64,000 nt of DNA from Flammeovirga sp. OC4 (GCF_000812565.1 NZ_JTAM01000006.1:124001-188000); one strand, 5' to 3'; positions 28,861-37,653 are shown, numbered from the stretch's first letter. The notes: generated by a model from the sequence alone, not told the origin. A program made the numbers and translations.

Positions 28861-29201
28861 GAGCTTTGGCAATTAAGGTTATTGTTTTTCTTTTTGAACA
28901 ATACAAATGTCGTTAGCATTGTTTTAAATGAATTTTCCGTTTCAAAGAAAGAAGTATAAATTTCAAAGGATGAGTTATAAAAGTGTTTTATAGGAAAGAA
29001 GAGGGGGAGATAAATCGAAGAGTTACTTTATTAAATAAATGATTTTGTTGTTTGAGCATCTCAAAACGATGAAGTTTTGATCGAGTTAACCTTTTAATAG
29101 TCGAGAGAAATGAAATTTAGCTTTTGACTTCAAAGCTTTGAATTTTTTGCTTCAAGACAAACCGAAGAGAAAAGAAGCTTGAAAGTTGACGATAATTTAA
29201 T
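28861..29201. other. Intergenic region with family C remnant
   Basis: About 340 bp. The first 170 bp are AT-rich and presumably hold the promoter of the SnoaL operon; the rest is a 5'-truncated family C repeat. Confidence 0.55.
29037..29195. repeat. Family C repeat, 5'-truncated copy C4
   Basis: Begins at AAATGATTTTGTTGTTTGAG and continues through GAAATTTAGCTTTTGACTTC, TTGAATTTTTTGCTTCAAGA and GAAAGTTGACGATAA, matching copies C1-C3. The family A-like front half is missing. Confidence 0.8.
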
Positions 29202-30119
29202 TTACTCTCCTTTCTTTCTATAAGCTCCTGGAGTTATTGTAGTGTTTTTTTTAAAAAATGCACTGAAGTTATTAGGAGCCTCAAAATGCAAACTGTAAGC
29301 AATTTCCTTCACATTTTTATTGGTTTGAAGCAATTCTGCTTTTGCTAGTTTCAAGATATGGTTATGAATGTGGTTTAATGCTGTTTTTCCTGTGATAGAT
29401 TTGACAACTGCATTCAAATGATTAGGGTGAATGTTGAGTAATCCAGCGTAATAGGAAGGGGAATGTAAGTTGGCAAAAGTCTCCAATTGTGCATCCGGGT
29501 AGAAACTCGTTTTGATGAGTTTTTGAAATCTTGAAAGCAGTTTCAGATCAGCAGAACGTATTTGTTCATTAGCGACTTCATGATTGACATTTTTTTGAAA
29601 AAGACGCTTGATTTGATGGAGTAGTTGGAGGACGTATACTTGTATAAACTGAAATTTGTCCTCATGATCGCTATGATATTCTTGATGTATACGCTGATAA
29701 ATTCCAATAATTTCAGGTAAATCCTGTTGATCAATTTCAAAAGGAATGGATTCGTCAATTTTTAAAAAAGGAAAATCATCCAATAAACGATCATAGTAAT
29801 GTGAGGAAGCTAGGAAATCTTGTGAAAGCACAATATAGTAGCCCGTCCAGTCAGGTACAATATCCCAGGAGAGGATTTGAAAAGGAGAATTAAAAAAGAT
29901 GGTTACTCCTTCAGGAAAGTCAGAATGATGTCCAGTAATTGCCTTTCCGCCACCATCTGCTTTTATAGCAATTGAATAAAACTCATGACGAAATGCAGGC
30001 ATACTTTCGACCACTTTCCCCATATTATCCTCAAAGTTACGGATATCAAAGTGAGGATGCTGAGGAGCGTCGATTCCAATGGCTTGACAATATTCTGAAA
30101 TGGTTTTGAAATGCTTCAA
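29202..30119 (-). CDS. AraC-family transcriptional regulator
   Basis: About 305 residues. N-terminal cupin-like sensor (HFDIRNFEDNMGKVVESMPAFRHEFYSIAIK, FFNSPFQILSWDIVPDWTGYYIVLS) and a C-terminal double HTH (NLHSPSYYAGLLNIHPNHLNAVVKSITGKTALNHI, VKEIAYSLHFEAPNNFSAFFKKNTTITPGAYRK). No ATG exists near the start: the frame is open to a TTG at 30194, but that stretch overlaps the terminator of the next gene (30182-30210), so I choose the TTG at 30119 (reading L/M-KHFKTISEY), which is how relatives begin. Likely regulates the neighbouring SnoaL/hydrolase operon. Confidence 0.83.
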   Translation of the reverse strand: MKHFKTISEYCQAIGIDAPQHPHFDIRNFEDNMGKVVESMPAFRHEFYSIAIKADGGGKAITGHHSDFPEGVTIFFNSPFQILSWDIVPDWTGYYIVLSQDFLASSHYYDRLLDDFPFLKIDESIPFEIDQQDLPEIIGIYQRIHQEYHSDHEDKFQFIQVYVLQLLHQIKRLFQKNVNHEVANEQIRSADLKLLSRFQKLIKTSFYPDAQLETFANLHSPSYYAGLLNIHPNHLNAVVKSITGKTALNHIHNHILKLAKAELLQTNKNVKEIAYSLHFEAPNNFSAFFKKNTTITPGAYRKKGE

Positions 30120-30181
30120 AAGACAAAGGATTAAAGTGAATAATTTTAATAAACTAAGGAACTTCAATTTTAAAAATAAAA

Positions 30182-30210
30182 AGCCCAACTCCAAAAATTG
30201 AAGTTGAGCT
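30182..30210 (-). terminator. Terminator with G-U pairs after the DUF6786-like gene
   Basis: On the minus-strand RNA AGCUCAACUUCAA pairs fully, with G-U wobbles, to UUGGAGUUGGGCU and is followed by a U-run. Same construction as hairpins at 40422-40464 and 42104-42146. Confidence 0.7.
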
Positions 30211-30239
30211 AAAAATCTGACGTGAATTATCTTTTATAT

Positions 30240-30275
30240 CTAATCAGGACAGCTATCAACACCTGTCTTGATTAG
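30240..30275 (-). terminator. Hairpin over the stop codon of the DUF6786-like gene
   Basis: Near-perfect 13-bp arms CTAATCAGGACAG / CTGTCTTGATTAG; the second arm contains the stop codon. Possibly the primary terminator or a 3'-end stabiliser. Confidence 0.5.
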
Positions 30276-31462
30276 ATTTTAATACCTTTTAAATCTGATT
30301 TGAAGAGCTTCAGACTAATTTTATTTAAATCTTCTTCCTTCCCTTCAAAATGATAAGTCACATGATGATGTATTACGGAATCATTGACCCCCAATGCTTT
30401 TGCTGGAGAAGAGGACTCCAATTCATAAAATGGTCCCAACTGATCACCGTTTTCTAATGGACCATCATTGTAGGTGTTTACAGCATCTCCGGCGTAGGGT
30501 TCATCTTGCAGTTCCCACATAGAGTTAACATAGTCTTGATCATCATTGAAACTAAATTGAACGACTGTAAGTACTCCTTTTTCTGCATCATAACTTCCTA
30601 AAAGTGGCACTGTATTCTCAGGTCTCAGACCAATCTTACCTCTATGTGTACCATCACCTTTGAATAAAATCAGTTCATCACTGACTTTTAATTTATCAGA
30701 AGGAATAGCACCGAAATAGCTTTGATAAGCAGGAGCATTTTTAAAGGGAACCATGATAACCGTTTCGTCAGTGGGTTTCAACATGCCTAAAATCCATACC
30801 GACAATAAGCCAGATTCCTTATTCCACGCTTGCTTGCCTATGTTTTTAATGGTATTGACAGACTCAAATCCCACAAAATCCACCTCCATGTCTGAAAGGT
30901 CCAAGGCTAATTTTGCTTCTATTTCTGACCTTTCGAAGATACTTACCTCACGGTTTACCAAAATGTGGAAAGGAAAACCAGAATAATTAGTGAGTTTCAT
31001 TTCCTTTTCGAAAACAGCTTTTGAAGAAGATTGAGCAATGACATCAAAACCTTCTGTGTCAATTTCCTTTGGTGTACGCCAATTGTCAAAAGTGAATTCC
31101 TTTTTTGGATCAAAGAAAATTGAATATTGTCCGCCTTCAGGTCCTAGCCAAAAGCGATCTTCTCCACCATAAACATTAATTTTTTCTTGTAATTCCTTTG
31201 AAGCAATAGCTTCATAGTTCAGCCAACCATAGCTGTTTCCACTGTCTCCTTGTGCCGAGCTTGACATAATTCGCCCTTGATAAGCAGGAACAATGGCCAC
31301 TTTACTTTTTCCTGTACTGTTTTCTAATACGATTGTGGACTGATGGTCTTTTAGAAAAGATACATCATAACCAAATGATCCTTTTTGTAATTCTTGTTTG
31401 TTGTCACAACTTAATGAAGCGGTTAAACCCATGATAAATATAGTTTTTATAAAATAATTCAT
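30272..31462 (-). CDS. DUF6786-like lipoprotein, mutarotase-fold
   Basis: 396 residues with a lipobox-like signal (LTASLSC, Cys19). The body is beta-rich with KVAIVPAYQGRIMSSSA, the marker FWLGPEGGQYSIFFDP, AVFEKEMKLTNYSGFPFHILVNREVSI and a late YELESSSPAKAL...HHHVTYHFEG block. These match the DUF6786 family, thought to have a galactose-mutarotase-like fold found near glycan loci of Bacteroidota. Enzymatic role unknown; a sugar-handling role near the fucose genes is inferred. Confidence 0.75.
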   Translation of the reverse strand: MNYFIKTIFIMGLTASLSCDNKQELQKGSFGYDVSFLKDHQSTIVLENSTGKSKVAIVPAYQGRIMSSSAQGDSGNSYGWLNYEAIASKELQEKINVYGGEDRFWLGPEGGQYSIFFDPKKEFTFDNWRTPKEIDTEGFDVIAQSSSKAVFEKEMKLTNYSGFPFHILVNREVSIFERSEIEAKLALDLSDMEVDFVGFESVNTIKNIGKQAWNKESGLLSVWILGMLKPTDETVIMVPFKNAPAYQSYFGAIPSDKLKVSDELILFKGDGTHRGKIGLRPENTVPLLGSYDAEKGVLTVVQFSFNDDQDYVNSMWELQDEPYAGDAVNTYNDGPLENGDQLGPFYELESSSPAKALGVNDSVIHHHVTYHFEGKEEDLNKISLKLFKSDLKGIKI

Positions 31463-31654
31463 TTGTATTCAGTGCTTTATGGGAGTTGTATTTCTTTTAA
31501 TCTTGAAAGTAAAAAAAACTCTATCATAAAAGATGAAGAGTTTTTCATAGTTATATATTCGTGTGTAAATTATAATGAATCCGTTTGTTAGTCGTATGAA
31601 AAGAGTAGACTTCTGTAAAGCCTATTGCTTTTCGTTCTTTCCTAAGAAAGAAGA

Positions 31655-31834
31655 TTACTTTTCAGTATAGACCAATGAAGAAAATTTTGCATTGTTATTT
31701 TCAATTTCCCATTTGATCATCTGTGTTTTTAACCATTTTGATGCTTTGAGCCACTTTTTCTTTTTTAGATCGTTTTGAAGTATTGATTTAATGATCTGTT
31801 GCTCGTCGATGTTATTCTGAATTGAAAGTGTCAT
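31655..31834 (-). CDS. Small hypothetical protein (59 residues)
   Basis: An open frame from ATG 31834 to TAA 31655: MTLSIQNNIDEQQIIKSILQ, then a lysine-rich helix (NDLKKKKWLKASKWLKTQMI) and KWEIENNNAKFSSLVYTEK. It is basic, with amphipathic helix potential and no signal peptide. Codon use looks coding and it is oriented like both flanking genes. I do not recognise a family; it could also be a spurious frame. Confidence 0.45.
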   Translation of the reverse strand: MTLSIQNNIDEQQIIKSILQNDLKKKKWLKASKWLKTQMIKWEIENNNAKFSSLVYTEK

Positions 31835-31867
31835 ACTTTGTATTATTTATTAGTTAAAAAAATGGGT

Positions 31868-31910
31868 AAAGTGTTTGAAGCATGCCTAATAGGCACACCC
31901 CAAACGCTTT
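31868..31910 (-). terminator. aldA terminator (compound hairpin)
   Basis: Outer stem AAAGTGTTTG / CAAACGCTTT with one wobble, inner stem TGCCT / AGGCA, and a T-run on the minus strand just beyond. It starts 8 bp after the aldA stop. Confidence 0.75.
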
Positions 31911-31917
31911 ATCAAAA

Positions 31918-33384
31918 TTAATTTTGTTGGATATACATTACTTTAGTTTGTAAGTATTCCTCTAAACCATGCTTACCATCTGCTCCACCGATACCAGATT
32001 TTCTAAATCCAGCATGGAATCCTTGGATAGCCTCAAAGTTTTCACGGTTTACATAAGTTTCACCGAACAACAACTCTTTTGTTGCACGAAGAATTTTATT
32101 GATATCGTTTGTATAAATTGAAGAAGTCAATCCATACTCACTGTCATTTGCAAAGTCAATAGCTTGATCGAATGATGAAACTTTCATTACAGGAAGTACT
32201 GGACCGAACGTTTCATCTTGCATGATCGTATGATCTTGCTCTACATTGGCAATTACTGTTGGTTCATAGTAGTATCCTTTGTCGAATTTAGATGATATTC
32301 TACCACCTAAAAGTACTTCACCACCTTGCTCAACAGCTCTTTTTACCAACTCATCAATTTTCAATAATTGCGTTTTGTTGATTTGAGCACTCATATCTGC
32401 TTTAGCATCAGTACGAGCATCGCCTACTCTTACTGCTTTCATTGCAGGAAGTAATTTTGTCATGAATTCCTCATACACTTCTTCCTCTACATATACTCTC
32501 TCTGCACAGTTACAAACCTGACCACTGAAGATTACTCTTGAAGCTACAATAGCTTTTACAGCCAAGTCTAAATCTGCATCTTTGCATACAATAGCAGGAG
32601 CTTTACCACCTAATTCTAAAGAAACTTTAGTAATATTTTTAGCAGCTGCTTCCATTACTTTCTGACCTGCTCCTACAGAACCTGTCAAACTGATGATTCC
32701 TACATCTGGATTTTCAGAAAGCGCCTGTCCAACTTCGTGTCCGTAACCAGTGATGATACTTAAAATACCGCTTGGTAAACCGATGTTTTCAATAAGACGA
32801 GCGAATTCTAAACAAACCATTGGTGTTTCTTCACTAATCTTTACTACACATGCATTACCTGTTACCAAAGAAGGAGCAATTTTACGTGCCATCACAAAGA
32901 ATGGAAAGTTCCAAGGGCAAATACCTACAGCTACACCGATAGGTAATTTATGTAACATCATTTGCTCGTTTGGACGATCACTTTGGATGATTTCTCCTTC
33001 GTAAGACCTTGCCATACCAGCATAATAGTCAAAATAAACTGCTGTAACATCAATTTCAACTTGTGCTAAGCCCATTACTTTTGCTTGCTCAGTTGCGAGA
33101 GTTTCAGCTAAAAATACACGGTTTTCTCTAATCACCTGTGCCATTTTCTTTAAGTACTCCGCTCTTTCTACTGCTGGTAATAATCCCCATTTAGGTTGAG
33201 CGGCCTTTGCTGCGGCTACAGCTTTGTCTGCATCTTCTTTTGTACCTCTTGGAGCAAGGGCAATTACTTCCTCATTACAAGGGTTCAAAACTTCAATGTG
33301 ATCTGCTGTACTGAAAAAAGAGCCCGCAATATATTGTTGGTAAGTTTTTACATCTGTCCCAACGTCATAAGTGTAGTTTGACAT
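31918..33384 (-). CDS. aldA: Lactaldehyde dehydrogenase (aldehyde dehydrogenase A)
   Basis: 488 residues. Oxidises L-lactaldehyde, the aldolase product, to L-lactate with NAD. It closely follows E. coli AldA: RSYEGEIIQSDRPNEQ, PWNFPFFVMARKIAPSLVTGN, ISLTGSVGAGQKVMEAAAKN, catalytic Glu257 in SLELGGKAP, catalytic Cys291 in FSGQVCNCAERVYV, and FGETYVNRENFEAIQGFHAG with GIGGADGKHGLEEYLQTKV at the end. Divergent from the aldolase gene, sharing a 206-bp promoter region, which supports a common regulon. Confidence 0.95.
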   Translation of the reverse strand: MSNYTYDVGTDVKTYQQYIAGSFFSTADHIEVLNPCNEEVIALAPRGTKEDADKAVAAAKAAQPKWGLLPAVERAEYLKKMAQVIRENRVFLAETLATEQAKVMGLAQVEIDVTAVYFDYYAGMARSYEGEIIQSDRPNEQMMLHKLPIGVAVGICPWNFPFFVMARKIAPSLVTGNACVVKISEETPMVCLEFARLIENIGLPSGILSIITGYGHEVGQALSENPDVGIISLTGSVGAGQKVMEAAAKNITKVSLELGGKAPAIVCKDADLDLAVKAIVASRVIFSGQVCNCAERVYVEEEVYEEFMTKLLPAMKAVRVGDARTDAKADMSAQINKTQLLKIDELVKRAVEQGGEVLLGGRISSKFDKGYYYEPTVIANVEQDHTIMQDETFGPVLPVMKVSSFDQAIDFANDSEYGLTSSIYTNDINKILRATKELLFGETYVNRENFEAIQGFHAGFRKSGIGGADGKHGLEEYLQTKVMYIQQN

Positions 33385-33462
33385 AGTGTTTATCGTCTAA
33401 AAATATGTGTAATAATTCAATATTTGGATGTTCATGTTCTCTGAACTTACTGCTAGTTACGA

Positions 33463-33475
33463 CTATATTTTATAC
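33463..33475. promoter_or_regulatory. Candidate GntR operator between aldA and fucA
   Basis: Minus-strand GTATAAAATATAG fits GTAYAAAAYRTAY except the last base. Located 79 bp upstream of aldA and 116 bp upstream of fucA. Confidence 0.4.
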
Positions 33476-33504
33476 TAAATGTCCTGTACTTTCCTGCTTT
33501 TTAT

Positions 33505-33531
33505 ACAGGAAACCAAAGGATAGTTTCCTGT
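33505..33531. promoter_or_regulatory. Inverted repeat in the fucA promoter
   Basis: Perfect 9-bp arms ACAGGAAAC / GTTTCCTGT with a 9-bp spacer; an additional half site TTTCCTG lies at 33490-33496. It ends 12 bp before a TAAGTTTG -7 box, so it would cover the -33 region: operator or activator site. Confidence 0.55.
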
Positions 33532-33542
33532 TTTAATACCGC

Positions 33543-33550
33543 TAAGTTTG
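33543..33550 (+). promoter_or_regulatory. Probable -7 box of fucA
   Basis: TAAGTTTG matches TAnnTTTG, 40 bp before the ATG. No TTG at -33 is visible, which suits an activator-dependent promoter. Confidence 0.5.
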
Positions 33551-33590
33551 AGGTATAATTTAGAAAACAGACAACAAAACAATTGAAGAA

Positions 33591-34475
33591 ATGAATGCAG
33601 TTGCACCAATAAAGAAAGTAAAGAAATCAAAGAAAGATATACAAGAAGGAAGTAACTGGAAAATCACTCCAGAACTACCTCAATTAGAATATAACTGGGA
33701 AAAGGGGAATGACCCAGTAACGAGAGAAGAAGTAGAGTTATTCTTTAACTCTAAGCCTATCAAGAAACTAAAGAAGGAAATCTGTTTCGCAGGTAAGCGT
33801 TTATGGCAAAAAGGTTATGTAGATGGTAACGGTGGTAACATCACTGTTAGAGTTGGTGATAACTTAGTTTTATGTACGCCAACTTTAATCTCTAAAGGAG
33901 TAATGAAGCCAAAAGATATCTGTTTGGTGGATATGGAAGGTAACCAAAAAGCAGGTACCCGTCCAAGAACAAGTGAAGTGATGACGCACTTAGCCATTAT
34001 GAGAAGAATGCCTACAGCAAAAGCTTGTGTTCATGCTCACCCTCCTCACGGTACTGCCTTTGCTATTGCCTCAATTGTACCTCCAACAGGTGTAATTCCA
34101 GAAGCTGATATTTTCTTAGGTCAAATGGGATTAGCAAAATATGAAACGCCAGGTTCACCAGAGTGTGCAGAAGTAGTGGGAGAAACTGCAATTGATCACC
34201 AAGCTGTATTAATGGAAAACCACGGTGTGATTGTATGGGGTAGCCATATTGAAGATGCTTACTGGAAAATGGAAAACGTAGAGGCAATCTGTCAAACAGT
34301 AGCAGTATCGACTACAGTTTCTCCTGAGATTTCTTGTGTAGGTATTGAAAAAGCACGTGATATGATTGCTATCAGAGAGAAGTTAGGAATGTACGATAAG
34401 CGTTCTAACTGGTCTGATGATGAGTTACTTCAAAATGACTTCTACAAGAAAGCAAAAGTAATCAACAGAAGATAA
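33591..34475 (+). CDS. fucA: Class II aldolase, probable L-fuculose-1-phosphate aldolase
   Basis: 294 residues, somewhat longer than E. coli FucA because of a lysine-rich N-terminal extension of about 55 residues (IKKVKKSKKD). Class II aldolase/adducin fold: LWQKGYVDGNGGNITVRV, LVLCTPTLISKG, the general-base region RPRTSEVMTHLAIMRR, zinc ligands HAHPPH and MENHGVIVWG. It would split fuculose-1-P into DHAP and L-lactaldehyde. The family also includes ribulose- and rhamnulose-phosphate aldolases; the fucI/fucK/aldA context favours FucA. Confidence 0.85.
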   Translation: MNAVAPIKKVKKSKKDIQEGSNWKITPELPQLEYNWEKGNDPVTREEVELFFNSKPIKKLKKEICFAGKRLWQKGYVDGNGGNITVRVGDNLVLCTPTLISKGVMKPKDICLVDMEGNQKAGTRPRTSEVMTHLAIMRRMPTAKACVHAHPPHGTAFAIASIVPPTGVIPEADIFLGQMGLAKYETPGSPECAEVVGETAIDHQAVLMENHGVIVWGSHIEDAYWKMENVEAICQTVAVSTTVSPEISCVGIEKARDMIAIREKLGMYDKRSNWSDDELLQNDFYKKAKVINRR

Positions 34476-34952
34476 TTGATGTGTGTCGGTTAATAGTGTG
34501 ACTCATTTTTTTAATTACATTATTCAACTTTTTAAGCTATAGACGCCTACTTGTTAAGTTGGAATTGAAAAGGATTATCAATTTTTTCAAAAGTGACTTT
34601 ATTTTTAGCTTAACAGAGATCACTAATAAGTACTTCTAGTACTTAAGTATTGCTTGCTTTTATGCAAGCAATACTTTTTCAAACCAATTGAACAGATTTA
34701 AACTGTTCATCAATGATGAAATGGAAGATTTTAGAATACCTTAAGGTTGTAAGCTGATCCGCCTCCATTTCAGTTTGTGAGATTGTTGATTCGAAATGGA
34801 ATAGAAATTATTTGATTGAAAATTAACCTAATCACGTTCTTCAATGATAGATTCCAAAAGAAGAGTAGGACTCGTTCAGCGCTCTACTATCAAACAAGAA
34901 CAACCATTTAATACTTGATTAAACTTATACCCTAACCTTTAGTTCAACAGTT
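34476..34952. other. 477-bp gap between fucA and lutA
   Basis: Holds the fucA terminator (34645-34676) and then about 275 bp of AT-rich leader before lutA. No repeat family A-D copy and no convincing small gene. I found no clear TAnnTTTG box for lutA. Confidence 0.5.
34645..34676 (+). terminator. fucA terminator
   Basis: 13-bp perfect stem AAGTATTGCTTGC / GCAAGCAATACTT, loop TTTTAT, T-run after. It is 170 bp past the stop codon. Confidence 0.85.
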
Positions 34953-35726
34953 ATGGAAATTGGATTATTTATACCTTGCTATATAAATCAGTTTTATCCT
35001 GAAGTAGCAAAAGCTACGCTTAAGCTATTACAAAAGTATGGAAATGTAACTTACCCATTGAGTCAAACTTGTTGTGGTCAGCCAATGGCCAATTCAGGAT
35101 GTGAAAAAGATGGAGTAGATGCTCTTAAAGTATTCTACGATAATTTTAAAGACTTTGATTACGTAGTTGGACCTTCTGCAAGTTGTGTCTTACACGTAAG
35201 AGAGCATGGAGCTCATTTATATCCAACTATGGCCCCAATGATCGATAAAGTATTTGATCTAACGGAGTTCATTTATGATGTAATGAAAGAAAAAGAGCTT
35301 CAAGCTGAATTCCCTCATAAAGTGGCAATCCATAAGAGCTGTCACGGACTAAGGGGAATGCGTTTGGGTCAATGTTCGGAAAGAGTAACTTGTGATGTTT
35401 CAAAGCAAGATGTACTCGTGGAGCAGGTAACAGGAGTAACATTGATCCAACCCAAAAGAGCGGATGAATGCTGCGGATTTGGAGGTACTTTTAGTGTTTC
35501 CGAACCAGACATCTCAGTACGAATGGGTACAGATAGATTGAAGGATTATATCGAGTCAGGAGCTGAATACATCACTTCTGGGGATATGTCATGTTTAATG
35601 CACCTTGATGGTATCATTCAGCGTGAAAAGCTACCAATTAAGGTGATTCATTTGGCTGAGATTTTAGCCTCAGAAATCAACTCAACAACTACTGATAAAG
35701 AAAAAGCTTATGTCAACGCAGTATAA
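34953..35726 (+). CDS. lutA: L-lactate oxidation complex subunit LutA (cysteine-rich Fe-S protein)
   Basis: 257 residues, YkgE/LutA family. Two CCG-type cluster motifs are seen: SQTCCGQPMANSG with PSASCVLHV, and HKSCHGLRGMR with DECCGFGGTFS. With LutB and LutC it oxidises L-lactate to pyruvate and passes electrons to the membrane chain. Its stop is 17 bp inside lutB (ATG 35710), so translation is coupled. Its place downstream of aldA/fucA supplies the last step of fucose use. Confidence 0.95.
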   Translation: MEIGLFIPCYINQFYPEVAKATLKLLQKYGNVTYPLSQTCCGQPMANSGCEKDGVDALKVFYDNFKDFDYVVGPSASCVLHVREHGAHLYPTMAPMIDKVFDLTEFIYDVMKEKELQAEFPHKVAIHKSCHGLRGMRLGQCSERVTCDVSKQDVLVEQVTGVTLIQPKRADECCGFGGTFSVSEPDISVRMGTDRLKDYIESGAEYITSGDMSCLMHLDGIIQREKLPIKVIHLAEILASEINSTTTDKEKAYVNAV

Positions 35727-37080
35727 AAATCATCCGGCAGGGGCGAAAGCATTTAATAAAAACCCTGAAAGAGTTTCTTGGCACGACAAAGCCTTATGGT
35801 TTGTTCGTGAAAAAAGAGATAAAGCAACACACGGTATTCCAGAATGGGAAGAGCTAAGAGAGATTGCAGCTCAAATCAAAGCACATACATTATCCCATTT
35901 AGATAAATATTTATTGCAATTTGAAGAACAAGCACAAGCCAATGGCATTCATGTACATTGGGCTAAAGATGCTCAAGAACACAATGATATTGTATTGTCT
36001 ATTCTTCAAAAACACAACGTAAAAAACGTTGTAAAAAGTAAGTCTATGTTGACGGAGGAATGTGGCTTAAACCCCCACCTCAACCAACATGATATTGATG
36101 TGGTAGATACGGATTTGGGTGAACGCATAGTGCAGTTGGCCAAAGAACATCCAAGTCATATTGTACTACCTGCCATCCATAAGAAAAAGGAAGAAGTAGG
36201 TGAGCTTTTCCATGAGCATCTTAATACTGAAAAAGGAGCTACTGACCCCACCTACTTAACAAGAGCAGCAAGAGAACATCTTAGAGACAAGTTTTTACAA
36301 GCCGATGCGGCCATTACAGGAGTCAACTTTGCAGTGGCTGAATCGGGTGGTTTTGTCGTTTGTACCAACGAAGGTAATGTAGATATGGGAGCCAATTTAG
36401 CTCCAGTTCATATTGCTTGTATGGGGATCGAGAAAATTATTCCTAAGGTAGAGCATCTAGGGGTTTTCTTAAGGTTGTTAGCAAGAAGTGCAACAGGACA
36501 AGCCATTACTACTTACAGCTCACATTTCCATAAGCCAAAAGACGGTAAGGAAATGCACATTGTTTTAGTAGATAATGGTAGAACGGAACAATTGAGTAGA
36601 GATGATTTCAGAAAATCATTGAATTGTATTCGTTGTGGTGCTTGTATGAACACTTGCCCGATTTACAGAAGAAGTGGCGGTCATAGCTATACTTATACTA
36701 TTCCAGGCCCAATCGGTTCTATTTTATCTCCAGGAAAGGACTTGAAGAAACATAGCTCGTTGCCATTTGCTTCTACACTATGTGGATCTTGTAGTGATGT
36801 TTGCCCAGTGAAAATTGATATTCATACACAACTCTATAAATGGAGACAGATCATTATGGAAGAAACCAATTATGATCCAGCCAAGAAGTTGAGTATGAAA
36901 ATGGTAGGAAAAGCTATGGGAAATCCTAAGTTATTTAAGATGATCAGTAAAGTAGGAAATACCTTCTTGAAAGGTCCGAGAGTGTTGATTTATAATCCAT
37001 TGAATACTTGGGGAATTAAGAGGGAACTTCCTGTTCCTACACAAACATTTGATGATTGGTACAAGAAAAACAATTCATAA
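35710..37080 (+). CDS. lutB: L-lactate oxidation complex subunit LutB (ferredoxin-type)
   Basis: 456 residues, YkgF/LutB family. The N-terminal about 300 residues are the LUD domain (GVNFAVAESGGFVVCTNEGNVDMGANLAPVHIACMG block, given here over residues about 197-232), followed by two 4Fe-4S binding motifs, CIRCGACMNTCPIYR near residue 306 and CGSCSDVCPVKID near residue 357. Its start overlaps lutA by 17 bp and its stop is 1 bp before the lutC start, a tight operon. Confidence 0.96.
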   Translation: MSTQYKNHPAGAKAFNKNPERVSWHDKALWFVREKRDKATHGIPEWEELREIAAQIKAHTLSHLDKYLLQFEEQAQANGIHVHWAKDAQEHNDIVLSILQKHNVKNVVKSKSMLTEECGLNPHLNQHDIDVVDTDLGERIVQLAKEHPSHIVLPAIHKKKEEVGELFHEHLNTEKGATDPTYLTRAAREHLRDKFLQADAAITGVNFAVAESGGFVVCTNEGNVDMGANLAPVHIACMGIEKIIPKVEHLGVFLRLLARSATGQAITTYSSHFHKPKDGKEMHIVLVDNGRTEQLSRDDFRKSLNCIRCGACMNTCPIYRRSGGHSYTYTIPGPIGSILSPGKDLKKHSSLPFASTLCGSCSDVCPVKIDIHTQLYKWRQIIMEETNYDPAKKLSMKMVGKAMGNPKLFKMISKVGNTFLKGPRVLIYNPLNTWGIKRELPVPTQTFDDWYKKNNS

Positions 37081-37081
37081 A

Positions 37082-37648
37082 ATGACAGCAAAAGAAAAAA
37101 TCTTAAATAACATAAAAGGCCTTCAATTACCTTCTAAAGCTCAGCCTTTGGTGCCTATTTTTGAAGGACTATCCGATGATAAACACAGCTTCTTCTTGGA
37201 AACATTGGAGACGTTGGGTGTGGAAGTTATCATCAGTGAAGACAAAGCAGCATTAGCACAGCTTGTCGCTGAACGAGCGGAAGAAGGACCTGTTTATTCT
37301 TCTATTTCGGAACTAGGTTATACCAATACTTTAGAAAATACTGAAATGGCAGATCTTAACCTTTCGGTGATTGAAGGAGAATTAGGTGTAGCAGAAAATG
37401 GAGCAATTTGGATAGAAGGAGATGCTTTAACAGAAAGAGCATTGACCGCCATTGGTTCTCATTTGATGATTGTTTTACCTTATCAAAAAGTAGTCTGGAA
37501 TATGCATGAGGCGTACACTTATGTAGAACCAAGACAAAGTGGATATGGAGTATTTATTTCAGGTCCATCCAAAACAGCAGATATTGAGCAGTCATTAGTA
37601 AAAGGTGCTCATGGTGCCAAATCGTTGACTGTCTTTATCCAAAAATAA
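37082..37648 (+). CDS. lutC: L-lactate oxidation complex subunit LutC
   Basis: 188 residues from the ATG at 37082 (MTAKEKILNNIKG); the open frame reaches back to 37049 but that part lies inside lutB. LUD (lactate utilisation) domain: ADLNLSVIEGELGVAENGAIWIE, AIGSHLMIVLPYQKVVWNMHEAY, SGYGVFISGPSKTADIEQSLV-type ending, then GAHGAKSLTVFI. Completes lutABC. Confidence 0.93.
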   Translation: MTAKEKILNNIKGLQLPSKAQPLVPIFEGLSDDKHSFFLETLETLGVEVIISEDKAALAQLVAERAEEGPVYSSISELGYTNTLENTEMADLNLSVIEGELGVAENGAIWIEGDALTERALTAIGSHLMIVLPYQKVVWNMHEAYTYVEPRQSGYGVFISGPSKTADIEQSLVKGAHGAKSLTVFIQK

Positions 37649-37653
37649 AAAGA

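Noticed and set aside
29202-30194. AraC regulator start at the TTG at 30194
   Set aside because: The added 25 residues are translated from the upstream gene's terminator hairpin; the TTG at 30119 fits homologues.
34677-34952. Leader of lutA as a riboswitch
   Set aside because: No recognisable aptamer core or terminator/antiterminator pair could be found by eye.
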